Origin: Saccharopolyspora galaxeae
Lineage (GTDB): Bacteria; Actinomycetota; Actinomycetes; Mycobacteriales; Pseudonocardiaceae
Direction of reading: 5' to 3'
Length of the DNA: 64,000 nucleotides
Assembly: GCF_016526145.1 (NCBI RefSeq)
Contig: NZ_JADDUE010000002.1
Location: forward strand, 575,121-639,120
The notes below the pieces were generated by a model that was not told the DNA's origin, did no database searches, and worked only from the letters and a program-made list of their open reading frames with translations. Positions within the stretch are counted from its first letter, which is position 1; the number at the start of each line of letters is the position of its first letter. Of the stretch, positions 40,763 to 50,136 are shown piece after piece. The translations under genes and the position numbers were made by a program.

Positions 40763-41329
40763 ATGCCAGCCCCGATCACTGAGGAGCAGAGCCGTTTGGA
40801 CCGCGATGCCCTGCTCGACGCAGCAGAACGGCTGTTCTACGAGCAAGGGATCCAGGCGGTCGGCATGGATGAGGTCCGTGCTGCATCCGGTCTGCCTCTG
40901 AAGCGGATCTACCGATCCTTCGCGGCGAAGGAAGACCTCGTGGTGGCGGTGCTCAGGCGTCGCGATCAGCGATGGAGAGCAAGCCTGGCCGCCCGCGTGG
41001 AGGCGGTCGTAGATCCCTACGAGCGCGTACTCGCGATCTTCGACTGGCTTGCCGAGTGGTTCGCAGAACCCGGCTTCCGCGGATGCGCCTGGATCAATGC
41101 CTACGGCGAACTGGGCCCCGCATCCGAGGCGGTGCGAGCCGAAGTCCGGTCGCACAAGCGGGCATTCCACGACCAGGTCGCGGTGTGGGTCCATGCCACC
41201 GGGCTGTCGGTGGTTGAACCGGTTTTCCTGCTCGCTGAAGGAGCCATCGTGACGGCCGGCATCAGTGGCGACCCCGCCCCAGCCCGCCACGCACACGCAG
41301 CCGTCGCGACGTTGCTCGGAACCCCTTGA
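40763..41329 (+). CDS. TetR family regulator
   Basis: 188 residues with an N-terminal HTH (AVGMDEVRAASGLPLKRIYRSF) and a C-terminal domain with GFRGCAWINAYGE typical of the TetR group that often controls oxidoreductase or NTF2-like neighbours. SD AAGGAG lies 8 bases before the ATG. The two palindromes in the divergent gap are its evident operators; the DUF1348 gene is its evident target. Confidence 0.87.
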   Translation: MPAPITEEQSRLDRDALLDAAERLFYEQGIQAVGMDEVRAASGLPLKRIYRSFAAKEDLVVAVLRRRDQRWRASLAARVEAVVDPYERVLAIFDWLAEWFAEPGFRGCAWINAYGELGPASEAVRAEVRSHKRAFHDQVAVWVHATGLSVVEPVFLLAEGAIVTAGISGDPAPARHAHAAVATLLGTP

Positions 41330-41512
41330 TTACAGCCACGCCGTCAACAACCTCTTTGCCCGCAACAACTAGGGATCGTGCTGCGGCCTCGCGAGCCGGG
41401 CGATTTCTCCAGGAGTGGTTTGCGGCCGTGCTGTCTCGGACGTCCCGATGTGGCTTCGGTGGCCGGAACCGAGCTGTTCCGGTGTTCGCCCGTTCGACGT
41501 AGGCTTCGTCAC

Positions 41513-43162
41513 ATGAGCCGGTTCGTGGACGGGATCGTGGCCGCGGCGCGGGAGAACGCCGGACCGGGCGCGCGGGGGCTGGTCACCGGCGAGCCGGACC
41601 GCCCGCGGCGGCGCACCTGGAACCAGGTGCACGACGAGGCCACGCGGGTCGCCGCCGCCCTCAGCGCCGAACTCGCCCCCGGCTCGGCGGTGGCCGTGCT
41701 GGCCGCCGACCCCGGGCTGATCGCCCCGGCGGTGCAGGGCGGGTGGTTGGCCGGTTGCAGCGTGACCATGCTGCACCAACCGACCCCTCGTACCGACCTG
41801 GCCGAGTGGGCGCAGGACACGCTGCGGGTGCTGGCCATGATCGACGCGCGGCTGGTGCTGCTCGGCCCGCCGTTCGAGCAGTTGGCCGGGGTGCTGGACG
41901 AGAACGGCGTCGAGCATCGTGACCTCACCCAATGGGCCGCCTACGACCGGCGGCTGGACGAGCCCGTGCCGGTCGGTGAAGACGCCACCGCGCTGCTGCA
42001 GCTCACCAGCGGTTCCACCGCTGAACCGAAAGCCGTGCGGATCACGCACGGCAACCTGGACGCCAACGCGGCCGCGATGGTGGCCACCGCCCGGCTGGAC
42101 GCCGAACGCGACGTGGCGGTCTCCTGGCTGCCGCTGTTCCACGACATGGGCATGGTCGGCTGCCTGACGGTGCCGATGTCGATCGGCATGGAGGCGGTCA
42201 AGGTCACTCCCGCGGACTTCCTGGCTCGCCCGCTGCTGTGGCCGGAGCTGATCAGCCGCTACGGCGGCACCGTCACGGCCGCGCCGAACTTCGCCTACGC
42301 CGTGACCGGACGCCGGATGGCGCGGGCCGAGGACGGCGAATTCGACCTCTCCAGCCTCCGGTTCGCGCTCAACGGAGCCGAACCCGTGGACCCGGAGGCG
42401 GTGCGCGCGTTCACCGGCGCGGGCGCCCGGTTCGGTCTGTCCGGGACGTGCATGGTGTGCGCCTACGGGATGGCGGAATCGACGCTGGCGGTGTCCTTCG
42501 CGCCGCTGGACCGCGGCGTGGAAGTCGACGAGGTGGACGCCGATGCGCTGGAGCGCGAGCGGCGCGCGGAGCCCGCGGGCACCGGCCGCAGCCGCTCGTT
42601 CGCGCTGCTCGGGGAACCGTTGCCGGGACTGGAAGTGAAGGCGGTCGACGACACGGGCGAGGCGCTGGGGGAGCGGGCGGTCGGCGAGCTGCGCATCCGC
42701 GGCGCCGCGGTGACGCCCGGGTACCTCACCTCGAACGGCCCGCTGCCCGCGCAGGACATCGCCGGCTGGCTGCACACCGGCGACGAGGGCTACCTGGTCG
42801 GCGGGCAGGTGGTGATCTGCGGACGGCGCAAGGACGTGATCATCATGGGCGGCCGGAACATCTTCCCGGTGGACGTGGAACGCGCGGCGTGCGAAGTGGA
42901 CGGAGTGCGCGCGGGCAACGCCGCGGCCGTCCGGCTGGACGCGGGCGATCGGCGGGAACGGTTCGCCGTGGTGCTGGAATCGAAGTCCGCCGGAACCGGC
43001 GAAGCGGAAAAGGACCTGCGCAAGGCGGTCGCCGCGCGGGTCGTGGACGCAGTCGGGGTGCGACCGGCCGCCGTGGTCGTGCTCGCACCGGGCTCGCTGC
43101 CGAAAACCCCGTCCGGCAAGCTCCGCCGCGCCGCCACAGCCGAGCTCGTGCCCGCCTGTTGA
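41513..43162 (+). CDS. Fatty-acyl-AMP ligase-like enzyme (Rv1013/Pks16 type)
   Basis: 549 residues. ATG 41513 is 7 bases after TAGGCT, so leaderless. Adenylate-forming enzyme: the P-loop LLQLTSGSTAEPKAVRITH, WLPLFHDMGMVG, YGMAESTLAVSFAPLDRG, WLHTGDEGYL, GRRKDVIIMGGRNIFPVDVE and the C-terminal PKTPSGKLRR. The FHDMGM and YGMAE motifs are those of fatty-acyl-AMP ligases that load acyl chains on carrier proteins rather than CoA. It lies between ispE and pth, exactly where Mtb has Rv1013 (pks16). The acceptor is unknown, and no polyketide genes are near. Confidence 0.85.
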   Translation: MSRFVDGIVAAARENAGPGARGLVTGEPDRPRRRTWNQVHDEATRVAAALSAELAPGSAVAVLAADPGLIAPAVQGGWLAGCSVTMLHQPTPRTDLAEWAQDTLRVLAMIDARLVLLGPPFEQLAGVLDENGVEHRDLTQWAAYDRRLDEPVPVGEDATALLQLTSGSTAEPKAVRITHGNLDANAAAMVATARLDAERDVAVSWLPLFHDMGMVGCLTVPMSIGMEAVKVTPADFLARPLLWPELISRYGGTVTAAPNFAYAVTGRRMARAEDGEFDLSSLRFALNGAEPVDPEAVRAFTGAGARFGLSGTCMVCAYGMAESTLAVSFAPLDRGVEVDEVDADALERERRAEPAGTGRSRSFALLGEPLPGLEVKAVDDTGEALGERAVGELRIRGAAVTPGYLTSNGPLPAQDIAGWLHTGDEGYLVGGQVVICGRRKDVIIMGGRNIFPVDVERAACEVDGVRAGNAAAVRLDAGDRRERFAVVLESKSAGTGEAEKDLRKAVAARVVDAVGVRPAAVVVLAPGSLPKTPSGKLRRAATAELVPAC

Positions 43163-43177
43163 GGACGACGCGGCCGC

Positions 43178-43753
43178 TCAGTGGAACTGGTTCTGCGCCG
43201 GTTCCAAGCCGTGCGCGGCGAGCGCCTCGGTGGCGTCCGCGCACAGGTCGACGAAGTACGCCAATTCCTTGCGCTGGGCCCCGGAGAAGTCCTTGAGCAC
43301 GTAGTCCGCCGGATCCATCCGCCCCGGCGGCCGGTCCACGCCGAAGCGCACCCGCAGGTACTCCTTCGTGCCCAACGACTTGGTGATCGAACGGAGCCCG
43401 TTGTGCCCGTTCTCCCCGCCGCCGCGCTTGAGCCGCACGGCGCCGTGCGGCAGGTCCAGCTCGTCGTGGATCACGATCAGCGACTCGGGCGGGAGCTTGA
43501 AGAACTTCACCAGCCCGGCGACCGGGCCGCCGGAGAGGTTCATCAACGTCCGCGGCTTGGCCAGCACCACCCGGCGCTGCCCGAGCCTGCCCTCCACCAC
43601 CTCGGCGTTCGCCTTGTGCGCCTTGAACTTCCCGCCGATCCGGTCGGCGAGCTCGTCGGCGACCAGGAAACCGGCGTTGTGCCGGTTGCCCGCGTAGCGC
43701 GGGCCGGGATTGCCGAGCCCGACGATCAGCGCGGGCGGTTCGGGAGTGCTCAC
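43178..43753 (-). CDS. pth: Peptidyl-tRNA hydrolase
   Basis: 191 residues from GTG 43753. It frees tRNAs from abortive peptidyl-tRNA. The active-site residues are visible: His25 in GNRHNAGF, Asn72 in LMNLSGG, Asp97 in [10 protein letters not shown], and [13 protein letters not shown]. Normal length. It follows rplY by 110 bases in the same direction, as in mycobacteria (Rv1015c-Rv1014c), and converges on the acyl-AMP ligase gene. Confidence 0.95.
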   Translation of the reverse strand: MSTPEPPALIVGLGNPGPRYAGNRHNAGFLVADELADRIGGKFKAHKANAEVVEGRLGQRRVVLAKPRTLMNLSGGPVAGLVKFFKLPPESLIVIHDELDLPHGAVRLKRGGGENGHNGLRSITKSLGTKEYLRVRFGVDRPPGRMDPADYVLKDFSGAQRKELAYFVDLCADATEALAAHGLEPAQNQFH

Positions 43754-43863
43754 CTGATCGTTTCCCTCGGACGCACCGCCGAAGCGGCGGCGGATGAATG
43801 CGATGGCCCGGCCGGGACCGGGGCGCGGTGCTCGCCGCGTCCCGGTCACCGGCGGGTCGGAGC

Positions 43864-44493
43864 TCACTCGCTCGCGGTCTCCTCGTCGGAGGCTTCCTCG
43901 ACGACGCCCGCGCCCTCGGTGTCCAGCTCGGACTCCATGTCGGCGGCGGTCGGCGCCTCGGAGACGCTGACGATCAGCGTCTCCGGGTCGGCCTGCAGCG
44001 TCACGCCGCGCGGCAGCTGCAGGTCGGAGGCGTGCACCTGGGTGCCGTCCTCGGCGTCCTGCACCGACAGCTCGATCTGCTCGGGGATGTGCAGCGCCTC
44101 GGCCTCGACCTCGACCTCGTTGGCGTCCTGGGTGACCAGGACACCAGGGGCCGGGTCGCCGGAGAGCACGACCGGCACGTTCACGGTGACCTTCTCGCCG
44201 CGCCGGACCAGCAGCAGGTCCACGTGCTCGATGTAGTTCTTGATCGGGTGCGCGGTCACGGTCTTGGTCAGCGCGAGCTCGCTGGCCGACCCGGCGACCT
44301 CCAGCGTCAGCACCGCGTTCTGCCCGTTCTCGCGCACGGCGCGGGCGAAGTCGATGGCGGGCAGCGACAGGTGCTTGGGGTCGGAGCCGTGCCCGTAGAG
44401 CACCGCGGGGATCTTGCCCGCGCGGCGGGTGCGGCGGGCGGCACCCTTGCCGAACTCGGTGCGCGGCTCGACGGAAAGACGTACCTCGGACAC
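43864..44493 (-). CDS. rplY: 50S ribosomal protein L25/Ctc
   Basis: 209 residues from GTG 44493, 9 bases after GAGGAG. The N-terminal L25 domain binds 5S rRNA ([32 protein letters not shown]); the C-terminal TL5/Ctc domain and an acidic tail ([11 protein letters not shown]) follow. The long form is usual in actinobacteria and stress-linked in Bacillus. It heads the rplY-pth unit. Confidence 0.95.
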   Translation of the reverse strand: MSEVRLSVEPRTEFGKGAARRTRRAGKIPAVLYGHGSDPKHLSLPAIDFARAVRENGQNAVLTLEVAGSASELALTKTVTAHPIKNYIEHVDLLLVRRGEKVTVNVPVVLSGDPAPGVLVTQDANEVEVEAEALHIPEQIELSVQDAEDGTQVHASDLQLPRGVTLQADPETLIVSVSEAPTAADMESELDTEGAGVVEEASDEETASE

Positions 44494-45046
44494 GGTGCTG
44501 CACTCCTCGTGAAGTCGGGCGGAATCGAAATGTCGGCGGCCTGCGGCGGCGGGTGCGACCGATGACGTGGCCGACGCCGTGCTCGCGAACACCGGCCCTG
44601 CGGGGGTCGGTGCCGCTCGCGGCCGGACAACGGCCGCGATGTGGGCGGCACCGGCGTCTCTCGCGGCCACAGGGGCGAACACCGTGCCGCCGCGTCGATC
44701 ACGCCGGGTCGCGTACCCGGCCTCGCCGAGGCAACCCGAACAGTTTAGGAGCCGCCGCGCGGCAGCTGCTTGCTGGGGTACCGATCCGGCCTCGGCCGGT
44801 CTAACCGGATGATCCGCTGTGCCTGCGAGAACCGGGTGCACTCGACCCGTGCCGTGTTCACCGGCGGGTCGCGGCGGGCGACGTGCCGCCGGGTTCGCGC
44901 AGCTGCTTCCCGATCGGGTCAGCCGAGTTCGCGCCCGCCCGCTCGTCCGCGTGCGGTGGGTGTTCGTTCGTCCCTCGATTCAGCGACCGTCACGGTTTGG
45001 TCGCTTGCGGATGACCGCGGCACCGCCCGGCGTTAGTTTGACGCTC
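44494..45046. other. Divergent non-coding gap between rplY and the Nramp-like gene
   Basis: No gene is supported. On the minus strand TAAACT (44742-44747) could be the -10 of rplY, giving a leader of about 240 bases that includes a perfect CCGGGT-n5-ACCCGG hairpin (44704-44720). On the plus strand TAGTTT (45034-45039) precedes the Nramp-like ATG by 7 bases. Confidence 0.45.
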
Positions 45047-46366
45047 ATGTCCGCTGACACCAGCTCCGGTTCCACCGAGGACCACGGGAGCGCGCAAGCC
45101 GGGGCCGAACCGGCCACCGGCTGGGCCGACCGGCTCCGGCAAGTCGGCCCCGGCATCATGGCCGCCGCCACCGGAGTCGGCGCGGGCGACCTGGTCGCGA
45201 CGATGATCGCCGGTGCGCGCTACGGCTACGCCCTGTTCTGGGCGGTCGTGCTCGGCACGGTGTTCAAGCTCGCGCTGGGCGAGGCCGTCGGCCGCTGGCA
45301 CCTCGCTTCCGAACGCACCATGCTCTCCGGCTGGCGCACGCTCGGCTCCTGGGCCACCGGCTACTTCGGCGCCTACATCGTGGTGTGGGGCTTCGTCTAC
45401 GGCGCCACCGCGATGTCGGCATCGGCGCTGCCGCTGAACGCGCTGTTCCCGGTGCTGCCGGTCAGCGGATGGGCGATCGTCTGCGGCCTGCTGGGGCTGG
45501 GACTGGTGTGGTTCGGCCGCTACGCGGTGCTGGAAAAGCTCATGACGGTGCTGGTCGGCGTCATGTTCGTGACCGTCGTGGGCACCGCGATCCTGGTCGG
45601 GCCGAACCTGCTCGAACTCGGCAAGGGGCTGGTGCCGACGCTGCCGGACGGCTCGGTCGCCTACGTGCTGGGCCTGATGGGCGGCGTCGGCGGCACGATC
45701 ACCATGGCCGCCTACGGCTACTGGACCTTCGCGAAGGGCTGGCGCGGGCCGAAGTGGCTGCCGATCATGCGCACCGACAACGCGGTCGGCTACGTCACCA
45801 CCGGGATCTTCGTGGTCGCGATGCTGGTCGTCGGCGCGGAGATCCTGCTCGGCCAGGACCTCACCGACAGCGACAAGGGGCTGCTCAACCTCAGCGACGT
45901 GCTCGCCGCGGACTACGGCCAATGGGCGCGGATCCCGTTCCTGGTCGGGTTCTTCGCGGTCGCGTTCAGCTCGGTGATCGGGGTGTGGAACGGGGTGAGC
46001 CTGCTGTTCGCCGACTGGTGGCGGACCTGGCGGCTGCCCAAGGAAGCCCCGGCCGAGACCGCCGAGACCTACGACCACAAGGCGGGGATGCACAGCACTC
46101 CGTACCGGCTCTACCTGCTGTGGCTGACGTTCCCGCCGATGATCCTGCTGCTGTTCGGCAAGCCGTTCCAGCTCACCCTGGTCTACGGCGTGCTGGGTGC
46201 GTTGTTCATGCCGTTCTTGGCGGGCACGCTGCTGGTGCTGCTGAACTCGCGCTCGATGATGCCGCCCGAGCACCGCTCCCGCTGGGTCTCGAACGTGCTG
46301 CTGGGGCTGTGCCTGGTGCTGTTCGTCGGGGTGGCGGTCAACGAACTCGTCGGCGCGGTGATGTGA
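45047..46366 (+). CDS. Nramp-related transporter without the canonical metal-site motifs
   Basis: 439 residues with about 11 membrane segments, leaderless ATG after TAGTTT-n7. The fold is that of Nramp/SLC11 (GPGIMAAATGVGAGDLVATM in TM1). The manganese/iron-binding DPGN of TM1 is replaced by GVGAGD, and the MPH motif of TM6 reads TMAAYGYW. Known Nramp-related groups with altered sites carry magnesium, aluminium or other cargo. The substrate here is therefore open. A long loop (about residues 325-350, KEAPAETAETYDHKAG) faces the cytoplasm. Confidence 0.83.
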   Translation: MSADTSSGSTEDHGSAQAGAEPATGWADRLRQVGPGIMAAATGVGAGDLVATMIAGARYGYALFWAVVLGTVFKLALGEAVGRWHLASERTMLSGWRTLGSWATGYFGAYIVVWGFVYGATAMSASALPLNALFPVLPVSGWAIVCGLLGLGLVWFGRYAVLEKLMTVLVGVMFVTVVGTAILVGPNLLELGKGLVPTLPDGSVAYVLGLMGGVGGTITMAAYGYWTFAKGWRGPKWLPIMRTDNAVGYVTTGIFVVAMLVVGAEILLGQDLTDSDKGLLNLSDVLAADYGQWARIPFLVGFFAVAFSSVIGVWNGVSLLFADWWRTWRLPKEAPAETAETYDHKAGMHSTPYRLYLLWLTFPPMILLLFGKPFQLTLVYGVLGALFMPFLAGTLLVLLNSRSMMPPEHRSRWVSNVLLGLCLVLFVGVAVNELVGAVM

Positions 46367-46442
46367 TCTCCGTCGCGGCTGGAATTCCGGCCGGTGCGCC
46401 GGATGTTCTGGCGGGCAAACACCGCCCGGACAGGAAGTGATC

Positions 46443-47057
46443 ATGACCTCGACCGACCGCGCCGCAGCCTTCCAGCTCTCCGAGGACGCGCAGGACCTGC
46501 TGTTCCGCGCCGCCCGCACCGCGAACTCCTTCAGCTCCGAACCGGTCGACGACGAGCAGATCCGCGCGATCTACGACCTGGTCAAGTGGGGCCCGACCTC
46601 GATGAACCAGCAGCCGCTGCGGATCGCGCTGGTGCGCTCGGACGAGGGCAAGCAGCGGCTGCTGCCGCACCTGTCCGAAGGCAACCGGGCCAAGACCGAG
46701 TCGGCGCCGCTGGTCGCGGTCCTGTCCGCGGACACCGACTTCCACGAGAACCTGCCCAAGGTCTTCCCGCACAAGCCGGACGCCAAGGACATGTGGGCGG
46801 GCGACGACGGGTTCCGCGCCGAGCACGCCAAGCTCAACGGCACCCTGCAAGTCGGCTACTTCATCCTCGGCGTGCGCGCCGCGGGGCTGGCCGCGGGCCC
46901 GATGACCGGTTTCGACGCCGCGGGCATCAACGCCGAGTTCTTCCCGGACGGCCGCGAGAAGGTCCTCGTCGTGGTCAACATCGGCAAGCCCGGCGAGAAC
47001 CCCTGGTTCGACCGCCTGCCCCGGCTCGACTACGACGAGGTCGTCACCACGATCTGA
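46443..47057 (+). CDS. Nitroreductase family protein (malonic semialdehyde reductase-like)
   Basis: 204 residues from ATG 46443, 7 bases after AGGAA. FMN-binding nitroreductase fold, with ARTANSFSSEPVDDEQI, YDLVKWGPTSMNQQPLRI and GPMTGFDAAGINAEFF, the pattern of the RutE/malonic-semialdehyde-reductase branch. Such enzymes reduce reactive aldehydes or quinones with NAD(P)H; there are no pyrimidine-degradation genes here to confirm the RutE role. It ends before a strong terminator. Confidence 0.84.
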   Translation: MTSTDRAAAFQLSEDAQDLLFRAARTANSFSSEPVDDEQIRAIYDLVKWGPTSMNQQPLRIALVRSDEGKQRLLPHLSEGNRAKTESAPLVAVLSADTDFHENLPKVFPHKPDAKDMWAGDDGFRAEHAKLNGTLQVGYFILGVRAAGLAAGPMTGFDAAGINAEFFPDGREKVLVVVNIGKPGENPWFDRLPRLDYDEVVTTI

Positions 47058-47082
47058 CGGCCCGGAAACACCCGGCACGACA

Positions 47083-47125
47083 CCGAAAAGCCCGGCCCCC
47101 GAAGCGGGGGGACCGGGCTTTTCGG
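47083..47125. terminator. Strong bidirectional intrinsic terminator
   Basis: CCGAAAAGCCCGGCCCCC (47083-47100) pairs with GGGGGACCGGGCTTTTCGG (from 47106) around a short loop, with A- and T-runs on the two flanks, so it can end both the nitroreductase and the convergent prs transcripts. It is the only classic U-tract terminator in the window. Confidence 0.9.
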
Positions 47126-47139
47126 CGTTCTGGGGACGC

Positions 47140-48126
47140 TCAAGCGTGGCCGTTGAACAGGCTCGTCACCGAGCCGTCCTCGAAGACCTGGTGGATCGCT
47201 TCGGCCACCAGCGGGGCGATGGACAGCACCCGCAGCGTGGGGAAGTGGTGGTCCTCCGGGATCGGCAGCGTGTTGGTCAGCACGACCTCCTTCGCTCCGC
47301 AGGAGGACAGCCGCTCCACCGCCGGGCCGGACAGCACGCCGTGCGTCGCCGCGATGATCACGGCCTTGGCGCCCGCCTCCAGCAGCTGCTCGGTGGCCTT
47401 GGTGATCGTGCCGCCGGTGTCGATCATGTCGTCGACCAGCACGCACAGCCTGCCCTCGACGTCACCGACGACGCGGTTGGCGACCACCTGGTTCGGCTTC
47501 GTGGGGTCCCGGGTCTTGTGGATGAACGCCAGCGGAGTCCCGCCGAGGTTGTCCGCCCACTTCTCGGCCACGCGCACCCGGCCGGAGTCCGGCGAGACCA
47601 CGGTGATCTTCTCTTCGGAGTAGGTCTCGCGCACGTAGTCCGACAGCACCGTCTGCGCCAGCAGGTGGTCCACCGGCCCGTCGAAGTAGCCCTGGATCTG
47701 GTCGGTGTGCAGGTCCACCGTCATGATCCGGTCCGCACCGGCGGTCTTGAACAGGTCCGCCATCAGCCGCGCCGAGATCGGCTCGCGGCCCTTGTGCTTC
47801 TTGTCCTGCCGTGCGTAGCCGTAGAACGGCATGACCACGGTGATCCGCTTCGCGCTGGCCCGCTTGAGCGCGTCCACCATGATCAGCTGTTCCATGATGG
47901 CGTCGTTCAGCGGCGTGCAGTGCGACTGGATTACGAAGGCGTCGCAGCCGCGGACCGACTCGTCGTAGCGGACGAAGATCTCGCCGTTGGCGAACTTGTA
48001 GGCCGCCTGGGGCGTGACCGTCACGTCGAGCTGCTTGGCCACCTCCTCGGCAAGTTCCGGGTGACTGCTCCCGGAGAAGAGCTTCAAGCTCTTCTTCGGG
48101 GTCGCAGACATGGCACTCACGGTCAT
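47140..48126 (-). CDS. prs: Ribose-phosphate pyrophosphokinase
   Basis: 328 residues from ATG 48126 (GGGAGGG just upstream). It makes PRPP from ribose 5-phosphate and ATP for nucleotides, His, Trp and NAD, and in actinobacteria also for the decaprenyl-phosphate arabinose of the cell wall. Motifs: ANGEIFVRYDESVRGCD, the flexible-loop YARQDKKHKGREPIS, MTVDLHTDQIQGYF, and the PRPP site CVLVDDMIDTGGTI. It lies 22 bases after glmU in the same unit, as in Rv1018c-Rv1017c. Confidence 0.96.
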   Translation of the reverse strand: MTVSAMSATPKKSLKLFSGSSHPELAEEVAKQLDVTVTPQAAYKFANGEIFVRYDESVRGCDAFVIQSHCTPLNDAIMEQLIMVDALKRASAKRITVVMPFYGYARQDKKHKGREPISARLMADLFKTAGADRIMTVDLHTDQIQGYFDGPVDHLLAQTVLSDYVRETYSEEKITVVSPDSGRVRVAEKWADNLGGTPLAFIHKTRDPTKPNQVVANRVVGDVEGRLCVLVDDMIDTGGTITKATEQLLEAGAKAVIIAATHGVLSGPAVERLSSCGAKEVVLTNTLPIPEDHHFPTLRVLSIAPLVAEAIHQVFEDGSVTSLFNGHA

Positions 48127-48148
48127 CGTCCCTCCCCGTTGACGCCCA

Positions 48149-49711
48149 TCATCGGGAGTCACTGATCGGATTGGTGGTCAGGTCAGATCCCGACCGCTCC
48201 AGCGCCCGCTGAGCGGCCTGGTCGGCGGCGGTGTCCGGGCGGCGGCGAGCCACCCAGCCTTCGATGTTGCGCTGCCTCCCGCGGGCGACCGCCATGGCGC
48301 CCGGGGGGACGTTCTGGGTGATGACCGAACCGGCGGCGGTGTAGGCGCCGTCGCCCACCTCGACCGGGGCGACGAACATGTTGTCCGCGCCGGTGCGGGC
48401 GTGCGATCCGATCACGGTGCGGTGCTTGGCCACTCCGTCGTAGTTGACGAACACGGTGGCCGCGCCGATGTTGCTGTTCTCGCCGACCTCGGCGTCGCCG
48501 ACGTAGGTCAGGTGCGGCACCTTGCTGCCCGCGCCGATCTCGGCGTTCTTGGTCTCCACGAAGGTGCCTATCTTGCCGTCGGCGCCGAGCCGGGTGCCGG
48601 GGCGCAGGTAGGCGAACGGGCCCGCGGAGGCGCCGGGGCCGACCTCGGCTCCCTCGCCGTGCGACCGCACCACGGACGCGCCGGGCCGCACCGCGCAGCC
48701 GGTGAGCGTGGTGTCCGGCCCGATCACCGCGCCTTCGCCGACGCTGGTGCCCGCGCGCAGCTGCACGCCCGGTTCGAGCAGCACGTCCCGGTCCAAGGTC
48801 ACGTCGCAGTCCAGCCACACCGAGGCCGGGTCGGTGACCGTGACACCCGCGCGCATCCAGTCCAGCACGAGCCTGCGGTTGAACTCCGCGCCGAGCCGCG
48901 CCAGCTGCACCCGGTCGTTCACGCCCTCGACCAGCCACGTGTCCGCGCACACCAGCGCGCCCACGGACTTCCCGTCGCCGCGGGCGATGGAGAGCACATC
49001 GGTCAGGTACAGCTCGCCTTGCGCGTTGTCGGTGGAGAGCCGGGCCAGCGCTTCGGACAGCACCGCGGCGTCGAAGGCGTAGACCCCGGAGTTGATCTCG
49101 TCGATGGCCGCCTGCTCGGCGGTCGCGTCCTTCTGCTCGACGATCCCGGTGACCTGCCCGGACCCGTCGCGCACGAGGCGCCCGTAGCCGGTGGGGTCCG
49201 CGACGACCGCGGAGAGCACGGTGGCCGCGTTGCCGTTGTCGTGGTGCTCGCGCAGCAACGCGCTCAGCGTCGTCGCGTCCAGCAGCGGCACGTCGCCGTA
49301 GCTGACCAGGACCGTGCCGGACGTGCGGTCCGCGAGCGCGTCGAGCCCGCAGGCCACCGCGTGACCGGTCCCGAGCTGTTGGTCCTGCACGGCGGTGCGG
49401 ACGTCGCGGTCCAGCTCGCCCGCGACGTCGGCGAGGTGCTCGCCGACCGCGTCCTTGCCGTGCCCGATCACGACGACGAGGTCCTCGGGATCGGTGCCCG
49501 CCGCGGCGCGCACCGCGTGTTCCACCAGCGGGCGGCCGGCGAGCCGGTGCAGGACCTTCGGCGTGGCCGAACGCATCCGGGTGCCTTCGCCCGCGGCCAG
49601 CACGATCGCGTGCACCCGGGCGTCGTCCGGGGACCAGCCACCGGGGGAGCCGGAAGCAGCCGCGCCGGACGTGCTGTCGGGGGCGGGCCGGGCGTTCGCG
49701 CCCTGGGGCAT
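48149..49711 (-). CDS. glmU: Bifunctional UDP-GlcNAc pyrophosphorylase/GlcN-1-P acetyltransferase
   Basis: 520 residues from ATG 49711 (GAGGGAG 8 bases upstream). N-terminal uridyltransferase: AIVLAAGEGTRMRSATPKVLHRLAGRPL, DQQLGTGHAV, SYGDVPLL. C-terminal left-handed beta-helix acetyltransferase, with hexapeptide repeats from about residue 275 and the acetyl-CoA segment GTFVETKNAEIG, NYDGVAKHRTVIG. It makes UDP-GlcNAc for peptidoglycan and the arabinogalactan linker. A 30-residue Ser/Gly-rich N-terminal tail precedes the catalytic domain. Confidence 0.96.
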   Translation of the reverse strand: MPQGANARPAPDSTSGAAASGSPGGWSPDDARVHAIVLAAGEGTRMRSATPKVLHRLAGRPLVEHAVRAAAGTDPEDLVVVIGHGKDAVGEHLADVAGELDRDVRTAVQDQQLGTGHAVACGLDALADRTSGTVLVSYGDVPLLDATTLSALLREHHDNGNAATVLSAVVADPTGYGRLVRDGSGQVTGIVEQKDATAEQAAIDEINSGVYAFDAAVLSEALARLSTDNAQGELYLTDVLSIARGDGKSVGALVCADTWLVEGVNDRVQLARLGAEFNRRLVLDWMRAGVTVTDPASVWLDCDVTLDRDVLLEPGVQLRAGTSVGEGAVIGPDTTLTGCAVRPGASVVRSHGEGAEVGPGASAGPFAYLRPGTRLGADGKIGTFVETKNAEIGAGSKVPHLTYVGDAEVGENSNIGAATVFVNYDGVAKHRTVIGSHARTGADNMFVAPVEVGDGAYTAAGSVITQNVPPGAMAVARGRQRNIEGWVARRRPDTAADQAAQRALERSGSDLTTNPISDSR

Positions 49712-50136
49712 CAACGCACTCCCTCGGGTCTCAAGCGGGTTCGACGCCGATACGCCGGAGTCGCCCTGTTCGGTGCGGCCACGGTGCGCTATGGCGCCGC
49801 TGGCCGACTGCTGATGGCGTCCAAGCGGGTGAAGGGTAACCGGATCGACTCCGGGTCGGGCCGGGTGCCCCGTCCGCTCGTTCCGGCGGAAGCCGATGAT
49901 ACCTCCCCCGCAAGGTCCGGCCCCGTCGCCATGGCCCGTCTCAACTGGGTATTCGTGATCGGACGCGTAGCTGCTGCGGCGCGCGGCCACCGCAGGCGGA
50001 TGGCGGCGCCGGAATAGCGGTAAATGTGCGGAGAAGGCATCAGGTTGATCACCGAGCGTGCGAGCCGCGGACGCAATAGCGCGATCGGGGTGATTTCCGA
50101 CGAAGCCGCCGTGTGGCGGCTGGGACGCACCCGCGC
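49712..50136 (-). other. Non-coding gap upstream of glmU
   Basis: No convincing gene on either strand. TATCAT on the minus strand (49896-49901) is a possible -10 for glmU, giving a leader of about 180 bases; no clear -35. The open frames here are shadows with no start signals. Confidence 0.4.

Noticed and set aside
41513-43162. Entry point of a polyketide or lipopeptide cluster
   Set aside because: The acyl-AMP ligase sits alone in a conserved housekeeping block, as Rv1013 does; no carrier protein, PKS or NRPS is nearby.
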